A stretch of 64,000 nucleotides of DNA from positions 1 through 64,000 of the forward strand of contig CAZUNO010000002.1 in the NCBI GenBank assembly GCA_964621445.1. The letters run 5' to 3'. The notes below the pieces were generated by a model, which saw only the letters and a program-made list of their open reading frames with translations, made no database searches and was not told the DNA's origin. Shown here piece after piece: positions 27,088-34,935 of the stretch (position 1 is the stretch's first letter; each line of letters opens with the position of its first letter). The position numbers and the translations under genes are program-made. The DNA comes from CAZUNO01 sp964621445 [NCBI: Candidatus Hadarchaeota archaeon]. GTDB lineage: Archaea; CAYQAE01; CAYVLA01.

Positions 27088-27867
27088 ATGGACCTAAGGA
27101 AATATGGATGGATCTGGGAAGGCCAGGGACTGGACCCTGGGGTCAAACCCTCCATATTTGGCGTTGGGGAGGGCGCGGAATACTTCGGAATAGACAGGGT
27201 CTGCTACATGTTCCATCCCAACGACGAATTGGCCATGACCAAACTCAGGGATTTCGAGGAGGTCATTTGCGACATATCAAAGTGGAAGTGGAAGCAAACC
27301 GATGATGGAGGAGCAGCCAACTGGGTCGATTCCTCACCCCAATCTGTAAGGAAGGAGGCAAGAAAGGTAGGGCATCTTTCAACCAAGTTCACTAACATAT
27401 CGGGGGCTTTGCATGATGATATGAGAGGGCTCATGGAACGGGAAGGATATCGACCGGAGGACTATCAGGATATCTACAAGGCCCTGAAGAGCGAGAATGA
27501 CGAAATCAAGCTCTGGGCTGTTGTATACTCCCACGAGCTGGATGAAGATTGGGGGGACTATGAACCATTCATCGACGTGGTTAACCTCTGGGTCTGGAAT
27601 GCAAGGGATATTCCAAAACTTCAGGACTACATACGAAAGGCCAAGAGGGTCTTCCCGGACAGAGAAATTGTGGTAGGCTGCTATCTCAGAAATTACCCAA
27701 AAGAAGCACCGGTGCCTATGAACATGTTAAGGAAACAATGGAATGCTGTAGGCCGTAATCTGAAAACGGGGGAGATTGATGGATACTCCATTCTAGGAAC
27801 GGTGCTTATAGATGGCCACCAGGAGCAGGCTAACTGGATACGCGAATTTATTTCAAGGCCCTACTAA
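27088..27867 (+). CDS. hypothetical protein, possible TIM-barrel hydrolase
   Basis: A 259-residue soluble protein rich in Trp, with GWIWEGQGLDPGVKPSIFG at the start and alternating hydrophobic strands such as EIKLWAVVYSHELD, FIDVVNLWVWNAR and EIVVGCYLRNYPKE. This pattern, with acidic residues after strands, resembles bacterial glycosidase-like TIM barrels, but I recognise no defined family. It overlaps the 3' end of the convergent Lrp gene by 4 bases. Start ATG 27088 is not supported by a clear ribosome binding site. Confidence 0.5.
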   Translation: MDLRKYGWIWEGQGLDPGVKPSIFGVGEGAEYFGIDRVCYMFHPNDELAMTKLRDFEEVICDISKWKWKQTDDGGAANWVDSSPQSVRKEARKVGHLSTKFTNISGALHDDMRGLMEREGYRPEDYQDIYKALKSENDEIKLWAVVYSHELDEDWGDYEPFIDVVNLWVWNARDIPKLQDYIRKAKRVFPDREIVVGCYLRNYPKEAPVPMNMLRKQWNAVGRNLKTGEIDGYSILGTVLIDGHQEQANWIREFISRPY

Positions 27868-28109
27868 CACTCGCCGTGGCAACCGACGCATATTGCAGTC
27901 TGGGTTTCCATCACGCCACTGATCTCGTGTATCCGCTCGGCGACCAATGGACCGATGTCCCCCACTTCATCAACCTCAAAATGTACCACGACGTCGAAAA
28001 GGCCCGTCACCGCACACGATGAGGTGACATTCTCTATCTCCGATACCTCGCTGGCTACCCTCAAGGATTGACCCAAGTCAGCCGTCAGGAAAATATACCC
28101 GCAAACCAT
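27864..28109 (-). CDS. Lrp/AsnC ligand-binding (RAM) domain protein
   Basis: An 81-residue stand-alone RAM domain: GYIFLTADLGQSLRVASEV, VTSSCAVTGLFDVVVHFEVD and ISGVMETQTAICVG match the ligand-binding half of Lrp/AsnC regulators. There is no DNA-binding helix-turn-helix. Such single-domain proteins form oligomers and may sense amino acids or modulate full-length regulators. A TATA-like sequence (minus-strand TATAATATG) lies about 20 bases before the ATG. Confidence 0.85.
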   Translation of the reverse strand: MVCGYIFLTADLGQSLRVASEVSEIENVTSSCAVTGLFDVVVHFEVDEVGDIGPLVAERIHEISGVMETQTAICVGCHGEC

Positions 28110-28141
28110 GGTTTATCCCGGATCATATTATACCAAAAGGT

Positions 28142-28150
28142 CTTATATAG
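28142..28150 (+). promoter_or_regulatory. TATA-like box before the candidate RNA
   Basis: The A+T box cttatatag is centred near 28146, predicting transcription start near 28172, five bases before the 12-bp inverted repeat at 28177. Confidence 0.4.
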
Positions 28151-28171
28151 ATTCTGGAAAAAAGGGGACGG

Positions 28172-28290
28172 TAAAAGAGACCCCAAGGCGAAACAGGTTG
28201 AGAGGTTAGACCGTAGTTGAGAATCCCCTATTTCCCCTTTCCTGTGTCCATTTTGGAAGCCGACCGCGAATTCCTTGGGGTCTCGCAATT
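28172..28290 (+). ncRNA. candidate structured RNA closed by a 12-bp stem
   Basis: GAGACCCCAAGG at 28177-28188 is perfectly complementary to CCTTGGGGTCTC at 28273-28284, closing an approximately 108-nucleotide domain. Inside it ACAGG (28193-28197) pairs with CCTGT (28241-28245), and GGT/ACC at 28204-28212 could form a small hairpin. A TATA-like box is positioned correctly for transcription from about 28172. No convincing protein is encoded. It does not look like tRNA, 5S rRNA, RNase P or a C/D guide RNA. Strand is inferred from the box, since the stem itself is symmetric. Confidence 0.45.
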
Positions 28291-28521
28291 AAGGTAATTG
28301 TTACGTAAATATAGTGATTTTGTAGAAAGCGGATGTTACCCCAACGTTGACCCTCTGATACAAGTAACCCACAACGCCTTAGCATATCAAACGGTAAAGG
28401 CTTGAGCCCAACGATCGTTATGATAATTTTTCTTTCAGGGTGAAAGGACTTAACAATATGAGAATTAAATCCCAGAACGCCAACCGGGTATACCGGGGCA
28501 GGCAATAGAGGAGATGATCTG
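28291..28521. other. intergenic sequence with small hairpins
   Basis: There is no credible gene. It contains CTTTCA-GGG-TGAAAG (28432-28446), which could form a 6-bp hairpin before the sugar isomerase gene, and an AACGATCGTT palindrome near 28410. GAGGAGATGATCT just before the GTG at 28522 serves as a ribosome binding region. Confidence 0.4.
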
Positions 28522-29268
28522 GTGGATAGAATACCTATAGGTTTACAGCTCTACACGGTGCGGGACCAATGCGAGAAGGATTTCGTTGGAACCCTTGAAC
28601 AAGTGGCCGAGATCGGGTTTGAGGGAGTCGAACTCGCGGGACTATACTCTCACTCTCCAGGGGAGGTCAGGGACATGCTTACCGACCTGGACCTGGAGAT
28701 AGTTGGGAACCATATGTCTGGAGAGAGAGACCTGGACAAAATAATCGACGTAAACCAGGAACTAGGGTGCGATCTGGTCTGGGGTCCTTGCATCCCGGAA
28801 GGAGGATTTCCGGAGAACGAGAAGGAATGTGAGGAAATGGTGGAGTACGCAAATGGCGTGGGCCGCGAGCTCAAGAAAGCCGGCATACAGCTTTATTACC
28901 ATAACCACTCCAAGGAATTTAACCAGGTCGGGGGAAGGTACATCATGGACTGGTTGCTTCAGGACGTGGACCCCGATAACCTAGTGGCCGAAATAGACGT
29001 TATGTGGGTACAGTACGCCGGCGTCGACCCAGCTCCCTATATCCGCCAGTACCCCGGCCGGGTTCCCCTGACCCACATAAAGGACATGGACCAGGAGCGA
29101 GAATTCACGCCTGTCGGTCAAGGCGTTCTGGACTTCGATCCTATATTTGATGCCTGCCAAGAGGTTGGGACTGAGTGGTACATAGTGGAACAGGACAGAT
29201 GCGAGATGCCCTCCATCGAAAGCGCGAGGATAAGCTTCGATTTCTTCAAAGAGAAGGGAATGGTATAG
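28522..29268 (+). CDS. sugar phosphate isomerase/epimerase (xylose-isomerase-like TIM barrel)
   Basis: A 248-residue TIM barrel: IPIGLQLYTVRDQCEKDF, IGFEGVELAGLYSHSP, LGCDLVWGPCIPEGG, IQLYYHNHSKEFNQV (metal-binding His), LVAEIDVMWVQYAGVDP (metal Asp), VPLTHIKDMDQER and EWYIVEQDRCE (metal Glu). This is the usual order for IolE/YcjR-like sugar epimerases. The start is GTG with GAGGAG upstream. It lies 35 bases before the UroD-like gene and is probably co-transcribed with it. Confidence 0.88.
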   Translation: MDRIPIGLQLYTVRDQCEKDFVGTLEQVAEIGFEGVELAGLYSHSPGEVRDMLTDLDLEIVGNHMSGERDLDKIIDVNQELGCDLVWGPCIPEGGFPENEKECEEMVEYANGVGRELKKAGIQLYYHNHSKEFNQVGGRYIMDWLLQDVDPDNLVAEIDVMWVQYAGVDPAPYIRQYPGRVPLTHIKDMDQEREFTPVGQGVLDFDPIFDACQEVGTEWYIVEQDRCEMPSIESARISFDFFKEKGMV

Positions 29269-29303
29269 ACCGAGGTCCGTTTGACCGATCGCGGGGGTAA
29301 CAA

Positions 29304-30431
29304 TTGAATTTCCGAGAGCTCACCCTGAGAACCTTTCAGAGGAAGCATATCGATCAGATCGTTTGGCAACCAAGAATACGTTACTGGTATAACGGAAACC
29401 AGGTGGGAAAGAAAAGGGACCAGGTCGAGGGAGAACTGGATTACCCGGAGGTACCTGACCGATACAGGGGAAAAAGCCCCCTGGAGGTATATGATCAGCT
29501 GAACGCCTCTCCCAGATATCCCCATGAGGTCCTTGATATCGGAGTATTCCGGACAAGTATCGACCCAGCTGCAGATATTGAACAGGAAACCAAAACCAGG
29601 AATGAAACCAAAATAACCATCACCAAGACCCCAAAAGGAGATCTAAGGACGGTGCGTCATGCCGGTTACCCGACGGAATTTCCGGTCAAGACGCCTGGTG
29701 ACTGTAAGATAATGGAGTACGTCATACAGAATACCAGATTCGAATTTGATGAGAAGTCCTATAGAAAGGCGGACCAGCTCTTTGGTCCCAGAGGAGTAAT
29801 TCAAAGCTTCTACCCCCGTTCCCCCTTCCAGGCCCTCATAGTGAGGTATATGGGGGCAAAAAACACCTTCATACAGCTTCATCGAAATAGAGAGGCAGTG
29901 GAGGGCCTTATGGAAAGCCTCGACAGGTGGGCCGACGAGATATACGATACTCTGGTCAGCTGTCCGATAAAGATACTCAACTTCGGGGAGAATATCGACG
30001 CCAACCTAGCCTCACCCAAGTTTTTCAAGCGGTATCTAGTTCCATTCTATCAGAAGAGAATTGACCAGCTTCACCGTGCTGGAAAATTCTGCCACATTCA
30101 TATCGATGGTGCGATCAAACCCCTCCTGCCCTACCTTCACCTAGTCGAGTTCGATGGCATAGAGGCCGCCACTCCCAAGCCGCAAGGAGATGTTACTCTA
30201 GAGGACCTGAAAGAGGGTTTGGGGGACAAAATACTCCTGGATGGCATACCTGCCATTCTATTCCTTCCCGTCTATAGCAAGAGCACTTTGGAGGATTTTA
30301 CCTCCAAGCTCATCGAAATGTTTTCCCCCAACCTCATATTGGGAGTGTCGGATGAGCTCCCCCCGACCGCGGATATAAGAATGGTCGAGCTTGTATCAAA
30401 TATTGTCCAGGCCCTGGAAATTGAACCATAG
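29304..30431 (+). CDS. uroporphyrinogen decarboxylase-family protein
   Basis: A 375-residue URO-D-fold protein (start TTG). Visible elements are FGPRGVIQSFYPRSPFQ, LMESLDRWADEIYDTLV, ILNFGENIDANLASPKFF with YLVPFYQKRIDQLHRAGKFC, HIHIDGAIKPLLPYL and ILLDGIPAILFLPVYS. It lacks other heme-pathway neighbours. URO-D relatives outside heme synthesis include MtaA/MtbA-type methyltransferases and O-demethylase components, and here it follows a sugar isomerase. Placement in methyl-sugar metabolism is inference. An HxD element (HIHIDGA) sits where methyltransferase members bind zinc. Confidence 0.78.
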   Translation: MNFRELTLRTFQRKHIDQIVWQPRIRYWYNGNQVGKKRDQVEGELDYPEVPDRYRGKSPLEVYDQLNASPRYPHEVLDIGVFRTSIDPAADIEQETKTRNETKITITKTPKGDLRTVRHAGYPTEFPVKTPGDCKIMEYVIQNTRFEFDEKSYRKADQLFGPRGVIQSFYPRSPFQALIVRYMGAKNTFIQLHRNREAVEGLMESLDRWADEIYDTLVSCPIKILNFGENIDANLASPKFFKRYLVPFYQKRIDQLHRAGKFCHIHIDGAIKPLLPYLHLVEFDGIEAATPKPQGDVTLEDLKEGLGDKILLDGIPAILFLPVYSKSTLEDFTSKLIEMFSPNLILGVSDELPPTADIRMVELVSNIVQALEIEP

Positions 30432-30524
30432 CAAGCATGTGGCTCTCATACAGCTCGATAGAAAAGAATCGGGGGTCGGATGCCCTTGCATAGATTTTTC
30501 TTTGAACCGAAAATACCCTAAGGG

Positions 30525-31880
30525 ATGACCATTCAATCAGAAAAGGAAGAGGAAGCCGATAGGCCTTACAAATTAGCGATTGAATTTGCAGAGATTTACG
30601 GGGGAAAGGTAGGAATCTGCCCCCGGGTCCCGGTCCACAGGCTGGAGGACTTCGCAGTTTGGTACAGCCCTGGGGTTGCCGAGGTTTCCAGAAGGATCGA
30701 GAAACAAAAGGACCTTAGTTATAGATATACGAATAGAAGTAACGCCATTGCCGTTGTAACCGACGGAACCAGAGTTCTAGGCCTGGGCGATGTCGGCGCC
30801 GAGGCTTCCCTTCCCGTGATGGAGGGAAAGTCCCTACTTTTCAAGTACCTGGGAGGCGTTGATGCCTTTCCCCTCCCGATATCCTGCACCGACCCTGATC
30901 AGTTCATATCCGTGGTTAAGAGCCTGGAGCCAGGTCTTGGAGGGATTAATCTTGAGGACATAGCACATCCGAAGTGCTTCCGGATTTTGGAAACCCTCAG
31001 GGAAGAGATGAACATCCCGGTTTGGCATGACGACCAACAGGGAACCGCCGCCGCAACCGTTGCCGGCCTTCTGAATGCCCTGGAGCTGACCGGCAGAAAA
31101 ATGTCGGAGACCCGCATGACCTTCATGGGGGCGGGAGCCGCCAACCTGTCCAATGCTCGCCTGGCGATTGAGGCGGGATTTCCTCCGGAGAACTTCATTA
31201 TGATAGACAGCAAGGGCATAATACACTCCCAGAGAGAGGATATTGAACGGATGGCAGTCCAAAACCCCTGGAAGCACGATTTCGCTCTCAAGACCAACCC
31301 CGAGGGACTAAGTGGGCCTGCCCAAAAGGCGTTTGAAGGGGCCGATGTCATCATTAGTGCATCCATACCAGGTCCCAGTGTTATAGATGGAAAGTGGATA
31401 AGGAAAATGGCAGAGGACCCCATAGTATTCGCCCTGGCTAACCCCACTCCTGAGATTTGGCCCTGGGAGGCCAGGAAGGAGGGAGCCGCCGTCGTGGCCA
31501 CCGGAAGAGGAGATTTTCCCAACCAGATAAACAATAGCCTCATATTCCCTTCCGTGTTCCGGGGAGTTCTTGACGTTGGAGCAAGAACCATTACCGATGA
31601 AATGGCGGTTGCCGCCTCAAGGGAACTTGCGTCATTCGCCCGGGAAAAGGGCATTTCCTCGGAGTATGTCATACCCAAGATGACGGAATGGGAGGTATAC
31701 CCCAGAGTAGCCTCCGCGACGGCCCAAAAAGCCATGTCCCAGGGAATAGCGGAAAGGCCCCTTCCCGAGGAAGAGCTGGTCAGCCGATGTAGACAAACCA
31801 TAGCCAGCGCCAGGGAACAGCTCCAGGCATTGATGGATCGGGAGATAATTACACCTGCCCCTGGCGGGAAGATATACTAA
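30525..31880 (+). CDS. malic enzyme (oxaloacetate-decarboxylating malate dehydrogenase)
   Basis: A 451-residue cytosolic enzyme converting malate to pyruvate and CO2 with NAD(P)+. The N-terminal domain has DFAVWYSPGVAEVSRRI and NAIAVVTDGTRVLGLGDVG. INLEDIAHPKCF and VWHDDQQGTAAATVAGLLNA give the metal and substrate site, and MTFMGAGAANLSNARLAIEAG is the dinucleotide fold. ALANPTPEIWP and the C-terminal YVIPKMTEWEVYPRVASATA are typical of the short prokaryotic type. An A+T-rich stretch (tagatttttc) lies about 29 bases before the ATG. Cofactor preference cannot be read reliably. Confidence 0.93.
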   Translation: MTIQSEKEEEADRPYKLAIEFAEIYGGKVGICPRVPVHRLEDFAVWYSPGVAEVSRRIEKQKDLSYRYTNRSNAIAVVTDGTRVLGLGDVGAEASLPVMEGKSLLFKYLGGVDAFPLPISCTDPDQFISVVKSLEPGLGGINLEDIAHPKCFRILETLREEMNIPVWHDDQQGTAAATVAGLLNALELTGRKMSETRMTFMGAGAANLSNARLAIEAGFPPENFIMIDSKGIIHSQREDIERMAVQNPWKHDFALKTNPEGLSGPAQKAFEGADVIISASIPGPSVIDGKWIRKMAEDPIVFALANPTPEIWPWEARKEGAAVVATGRGDFPNQINNSLIFPSVFRGVLDVGARTITDEMAVAASRELASFAREKGISSEYVIPKMTEWEVYPRVASATAQKAMSQGIAERPLPEEELVSRCRQTIASAREQLQALMDREIITPAPGGKIY

Positions 31881-31891
31881 ATCCAAATTCG

Positions 31892-32779
31892 CTATGAAAA
31901 GAAACCGGTGATGAGTTCCCGAGGGGTGCCTTCGTAGGATGCCTCGGCCAGGAACTCGGTGCCTTTCTGGTTACCCCAGCTGTAGTTGATTACCGTCTCC
32001 CCCTCATGCTCACAAAAGTCCACGTCAGAGTTATTGATGTTAACCGCGTTCTCTATCTTCTCCCTCAACCCAGATGATAGAGAGGAATTTGCTATCCTCT
32101 TATCACCGGGTGAAGGTGATAGAAACGGGCCAAGGGAGCTCTCCTCCCAGCTGCTGAGATCCCTGGATCGAATGACGTGAGGCTCATATCTTGGACCTGG
32201 TTTTGACTCAAGGTATACCATGTAATAATTTTCATCAAAGAAGCGCAAGGCCGGGCAGGCAGTATACTTTTCTCTCGAAAACACATGATTAAATGGCATC
32301 ATCTCCCATTCGCGGAGATTCTGTGACTGGGCAAAGAAGATGGTGAATCTCGATCCCACCAATTCTGCCGGCCCTCCCAGCTCCAAAGCCATCACATACC
32401 TATTCCCTGACTTGCATACCGATGTATTATAGACCTCCTTATCCCCCAGCTCGAGAGCCGTGACCGAATCCCATTTCGATAGATCCCTGCTCCAAAACAC
32501 CCGGATCTCCGAACCGCCGGGCTCATTTGTGCCATAGGCAAACAGCATCGGTCCTTCCACAAATGCGCAGCCAAAATGATAGCCGGGCGCAAATCGTGTC
32601 AAGACCTCTCCCGAAGCTGGATCAAGGAATCGGAAATATGATCGTCCGGTGTGGTTTCCGTAATAATTCTCCCTGACGTATTCAAATCGAATTAGACGCT
32701 CCTTGTACACCACGGGCGTGGTCTCCACCATATCGCAGTCTATGGTACCCTTCTTGACGATTTCTGGCTTCAAGCCCAT
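31892..32779 (-). CDS. five-bladed beta-propeller, GH43/GH32-like
   Basis: A 295-residue protein without a signal peptide. Blade-like strands recur (IRFEYVRENYYGN, RVFWSRDLSKWDSV, FTIFFAQSQNLREWE, MVYLESKPGPRYEPHVIRSRDLSSWE). The SRDLSxW repeats are typical of GH43/GH32/GH130-like glycan hydrolases and phosphorylases. Candidate catalytic acids are present, but I cannot assign them. Leaderless start is supported by a TATA-like box (32801-32808) about 26 bases before the ATG. It converges with malic enzyme. Confidence 0.62.
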   Translation of the reverse strand: MGLKPEIVKKGTIDCDMVETTPVVYKERLIRFEYVRENYYGNHTGRSYFRFLDPASGEVLTRFAPGYHFGCAFVEGPMLFAYGTNEPGGSEIRVFWSRDLSKWDSVTALELGDKEVYNTSVCKSGNRYVMALELGGPAELVGSRFTIFFAQSQNLREWEMMPFNHVFSREKYTACPALRFFDENYYMVYLESKPGPRYEPHVIRSRDLSSWEESSLGPFLSPSPGDKRIANSSLSSGLREKIENAVNINNSDVDFCEHEGETVINYSWGNQKGTEFLAEASYEGTPRELITGFFS

Positions 32780-32800
32780 GCATCAACTTCTGGAAATTAA

Positions 32801-32808
32801 CTAATAAA
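32801..32808 (-). promoter_or_regulatory. TATA-like box for the GH43-like gene
   Basis: Minus-strand TTTATTAG, centred about 26 bases before the ATG at 32779. Confidence 0.45.
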
Positions 32809-32888
32809 GCCATTGCTTCTCAAAAAGGCAAGCCAAATCATTATTCAGCGTTGATCTGGTTTCAAAGCTACTCAAGGAGGACACGGAA

Positions 32889-34061
32889 ATGGGAATTAGC
32901 ATAGGCGTGGTTGGCCTGGGTTCTTTCGGCTCCAGCTTTGCCCCGCTTTTCAAAAACCACCCGCTGGTTGATAGAATAGCTCTCTGCGACCGGGAGCCGG
33001 AAAGAGTCAAGGCCTTTTCAGAAAGGAATTCATTCCAGGATAAATTCGACCCCTCAGATGCATATTACTCACTTGATGATATAGTGAAGAGCGATCTCGA
33101 CGCCATAGCCCTGATTACCCAGCCATGGCTTCACGCTCCTCAGGCGGTTAAGGTAATGGAATCCGGAAAAAGTGTCTACAGCGCCGTCCCTATCATATCC
33201 TTGCCGTCGGGCAAGGAGATACTCAATTGGTGCGACAGGATCATAAAGACCTGTATAGAAACGGATATGTATTACATGCTGGGAGAGACCACCTACTACA
33301 GACCACAGGCCATGTACTGCCGAAAGCGACGCGAACAGGGGGACTTCGGGGATTTCGTGTATGCTGAAGGTGAATATCTCCACGACATCGATAGCCCAAC
33401 CAGCAGCTTGAGGAAGGTTAGAGCGAGTCGTTTGGCCTCAGCGGCTGGTAGAGAATGGATTCAGACCGAAAAGGAGTATGAAGAGCGGGGAGCGATAACC
33501 GGTCCCATGCACTATCCCACCCACTCCACATCCGGCCCCGTTTCCGTGATGAATGCTCACGCCACCAGGGTTTCAGCCCTGGCATATTATAGCAAACGCG
33601 AGGACGAGTATTTTGGCGGCTCTCCCAGTAACGAGACTGCGCTATTCAAGATGTCCAACGGGGCCCATGTACGTATCTGTGAATACAGGGAGATAGGCCT
33701 TCAGAATCGAGAGATCTTTCGCGTATATGGAAACGAGGGCAGCTTCGAAAATGATACCTGGTGTGACAAGCATTCGTGTACCACTCTGAGCACGGAGGAG
33801 ATGAGGGACCCTCTTCCCCAGGATGTATATGATGCCTTTGCCAGGTACAAACCGGATGACATATACGGCGGTCATGGGGGTTCACACGCCTACTTGGTAA
33901 ACGAGTTCGTCGAGGCCGTACATCAGGACCGCCAGCCGGCCATAAATGCCTGGGAAGCGACAAGATATATGGCCATGGGGGTCATGGCCCATCAATCGGC
34001 ATTGAAGGACGGAAGGGTCTTGGATGTTCCGGACTGGGGAGATGCACCGGCAACCAGCTGA
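32889..34061 (+). CDS. Gfo/Idh/MocA family oxidoreductase
   Basis: A 390-residue NAD(P)-dependent sugar dehydrogenase-like protein. N-terminal Rossmann fold ISIGVVGLGSFGSSFAPLF, then IALCDREPERV and DLDAIALITQPWLHAPQAVKVMESGKSV. Where the family usually has E-K-P, this protein reads SAVPI, so the canonical Lys is absent. The C-terminal domain includes YAEGEYLHDIDSP, HYPTHSTSGPV and GGSHAYLVNEFVEAV. These enzymes oxidise or isomerise sugars or sugar acids. AAGGAGG lies 8 bases upstream of the ATG. The HIT gene follows after 43 bases. Confidence 0.88.
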   Translation: MGISIGVVGLGSFGSSFAPLFKNHPLVDRIALCDREPERVKAFSERNSFQDKFDPSDAYYSLDDIVKSDLDAIALITQPWLHAPQAVKVMESGKSVYSAVPIISLPSGKEILNWCDRIIKTCIETDMYYMLGETTYYRPQAMYCRKRREQGDFGDFVYAEGEYLHDIDSPTSSLRKVRASRLASAAGREWIQTEKEYEERGAITGPMHYPTHSTSGPVSVMNAHATRVSALAYYSKREDEYFGGSPSNETALFKMSNGAHVRICEYREIGLQNREIFRVYGNEGSFENDTWCDKHSCTTLSTEEMRDPLPQDVYDAFARYKPDDIYGGHGGSHAYLVNEFVEAVHQDRQPAINAWEATRYMAMGVMAHQSALKDGRVLDVPDWGDAPATS

Positions 34062-34104
34062 TAGTTAAGAGTCGCCCGGATGAAGCCATCTAGAGAAGAT
34101 TCCA

Positions 34105-34542
34105 ATGAAGGACTGCATATTTTGCAGGATCGTCGATGGCCAGCAGGAGAGCGAAAGGGTCCTCGAAACGAAACAGGCCCTGGCCTTCCTGGACATAAAT
34201 CCCAGAGCACCGGGCCACACCCTTATAATACCCAAGGATCACGCTCGGACGCTCACCGATCTTGATCCTGACCCCGCCGCCGGGGTCTTCCTTACCACGA
34301 GGCGAATCTGCACCATGATCGAGGACGCCCTAAATCCGGAAGGATTTACCATAGGGATCAATGACGGACCTGAGGCGGGACAGGAAATACCGCATCTACA
34401 CGTGAATGTGATTCCTCGATTTAAGGGAGACGGCGGTACCTCGGTTCACTCCGTTGTCCAAAACCCCCCTGTCAAAGACCTATCAGAGATCGCGGAAAAG
34501 ATAAGAGATGCCGGTTTGTCAGATATAAGTTCCCGGCCCTAA
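34105..34542 (+). CDS. HIT family hydrolase
   Basis: A 145-residue histidine-triad protein. CIFCRIVDGQQESERVLE begins the fold, and LDINPRAPGHTLIIPKDHART and the triad HLHVNVIPRF near residue 98 complete it. HIT proteins hydrolyse nucleoside polyphosphates or AMP-amino conjugates. It is followed after 41 bases by the PIN-like gene and then the Upf1-like helicase, all on the plus strand. Confidence 0.92.
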   Translation: MKDCIFCRIVDGQQESERVLETKQALAFLDINPRAPGHTLIIPKDHARTLTDLDPDPAAGVFLTTRRICTMIEDALNPEGFTIGINDGPEAGQEIPHLHVNVIPRFKGDGGTSVHSVVQNPPVKDLSEIAEKIRDAGLSDISSRP

Positions 34543-34583
34543 ACCGAAAAGATACTTCAGTTCAACCTACTGATAGGAACTCA

Positions 34584-34874
34584 ATGAGTAGCCAGAAGAC
34601 ACTCCTGCTGGACGAGATGTACACTGGCTTCAAGGAATATTTCGAGATAATGGAATGGGAAGTGGTCACCCTGGATGATCTGGACCTCCAGGGAGCCGAT
34701 GATAAAGAAGTAGTGAGATGCGCAAAAGAGAAGGACCTCCTGCTCGTTACCCAGGATCAGAAACCGGCAGAACTAGCTGAAATCACCGGTGTCCCCTTCG
34801 TTTTAATCTCAAAACGTTTGGTGGCGGAATTGATCGATTCCGAGATTCGAAGGAAGTACCCGAATCTGAAATAA
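34584..34874 (+). CDS. DUF5615/Mut7-C PIN-like protein
   Basis: A 96-residue protein with the pattern of PIN-like DUF5615/Mut7-C domains: KTLLLDEMYTGFKEYFEIMEW at the start (Asp), GADDKEVVRCAKEKDLLLVTQDQKP in the middle and FVLISKRLVAELI at the end. The three Asp positions could form a metal nuclease site. PIN-like proteins of this kind are annotated as RNases or toxin components. There is no clear antitoxin partner beside it. Its immediate downstream neighbour is the Upf1-like helicase (61 bases). Confidence 0.72.
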   Translation: MSSQKTLLLDEMYTGFKEYFEIMEWEVVTLDDLDLQGADDKEVVRCAKEKDLLLVTQDQKPAELAEITGVPFVLISKRLVAELIDSEIRRKYPNLK

Positions 34875-34935
34875 GCTATCCCCGCCTACGGTAGCAGTAG
34901 GTAGATCGATTACCACTTTTTCCCAACCATAAGAG

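Noticed and set aside
28410-28446. Palindrome and small hairpin before the sugar isomerase as a riboswitch
   Set aside because: The elements are short and no conserved aptamer pattern is seen, so they are only noted as intergenic hairpins.
30899-31801. Minus-strand frame of 300 codons inside the malic enzyme
   Set aside because: It is a Ser/Ala-rich antisense shadow of a conserved enzyme, with no family features.
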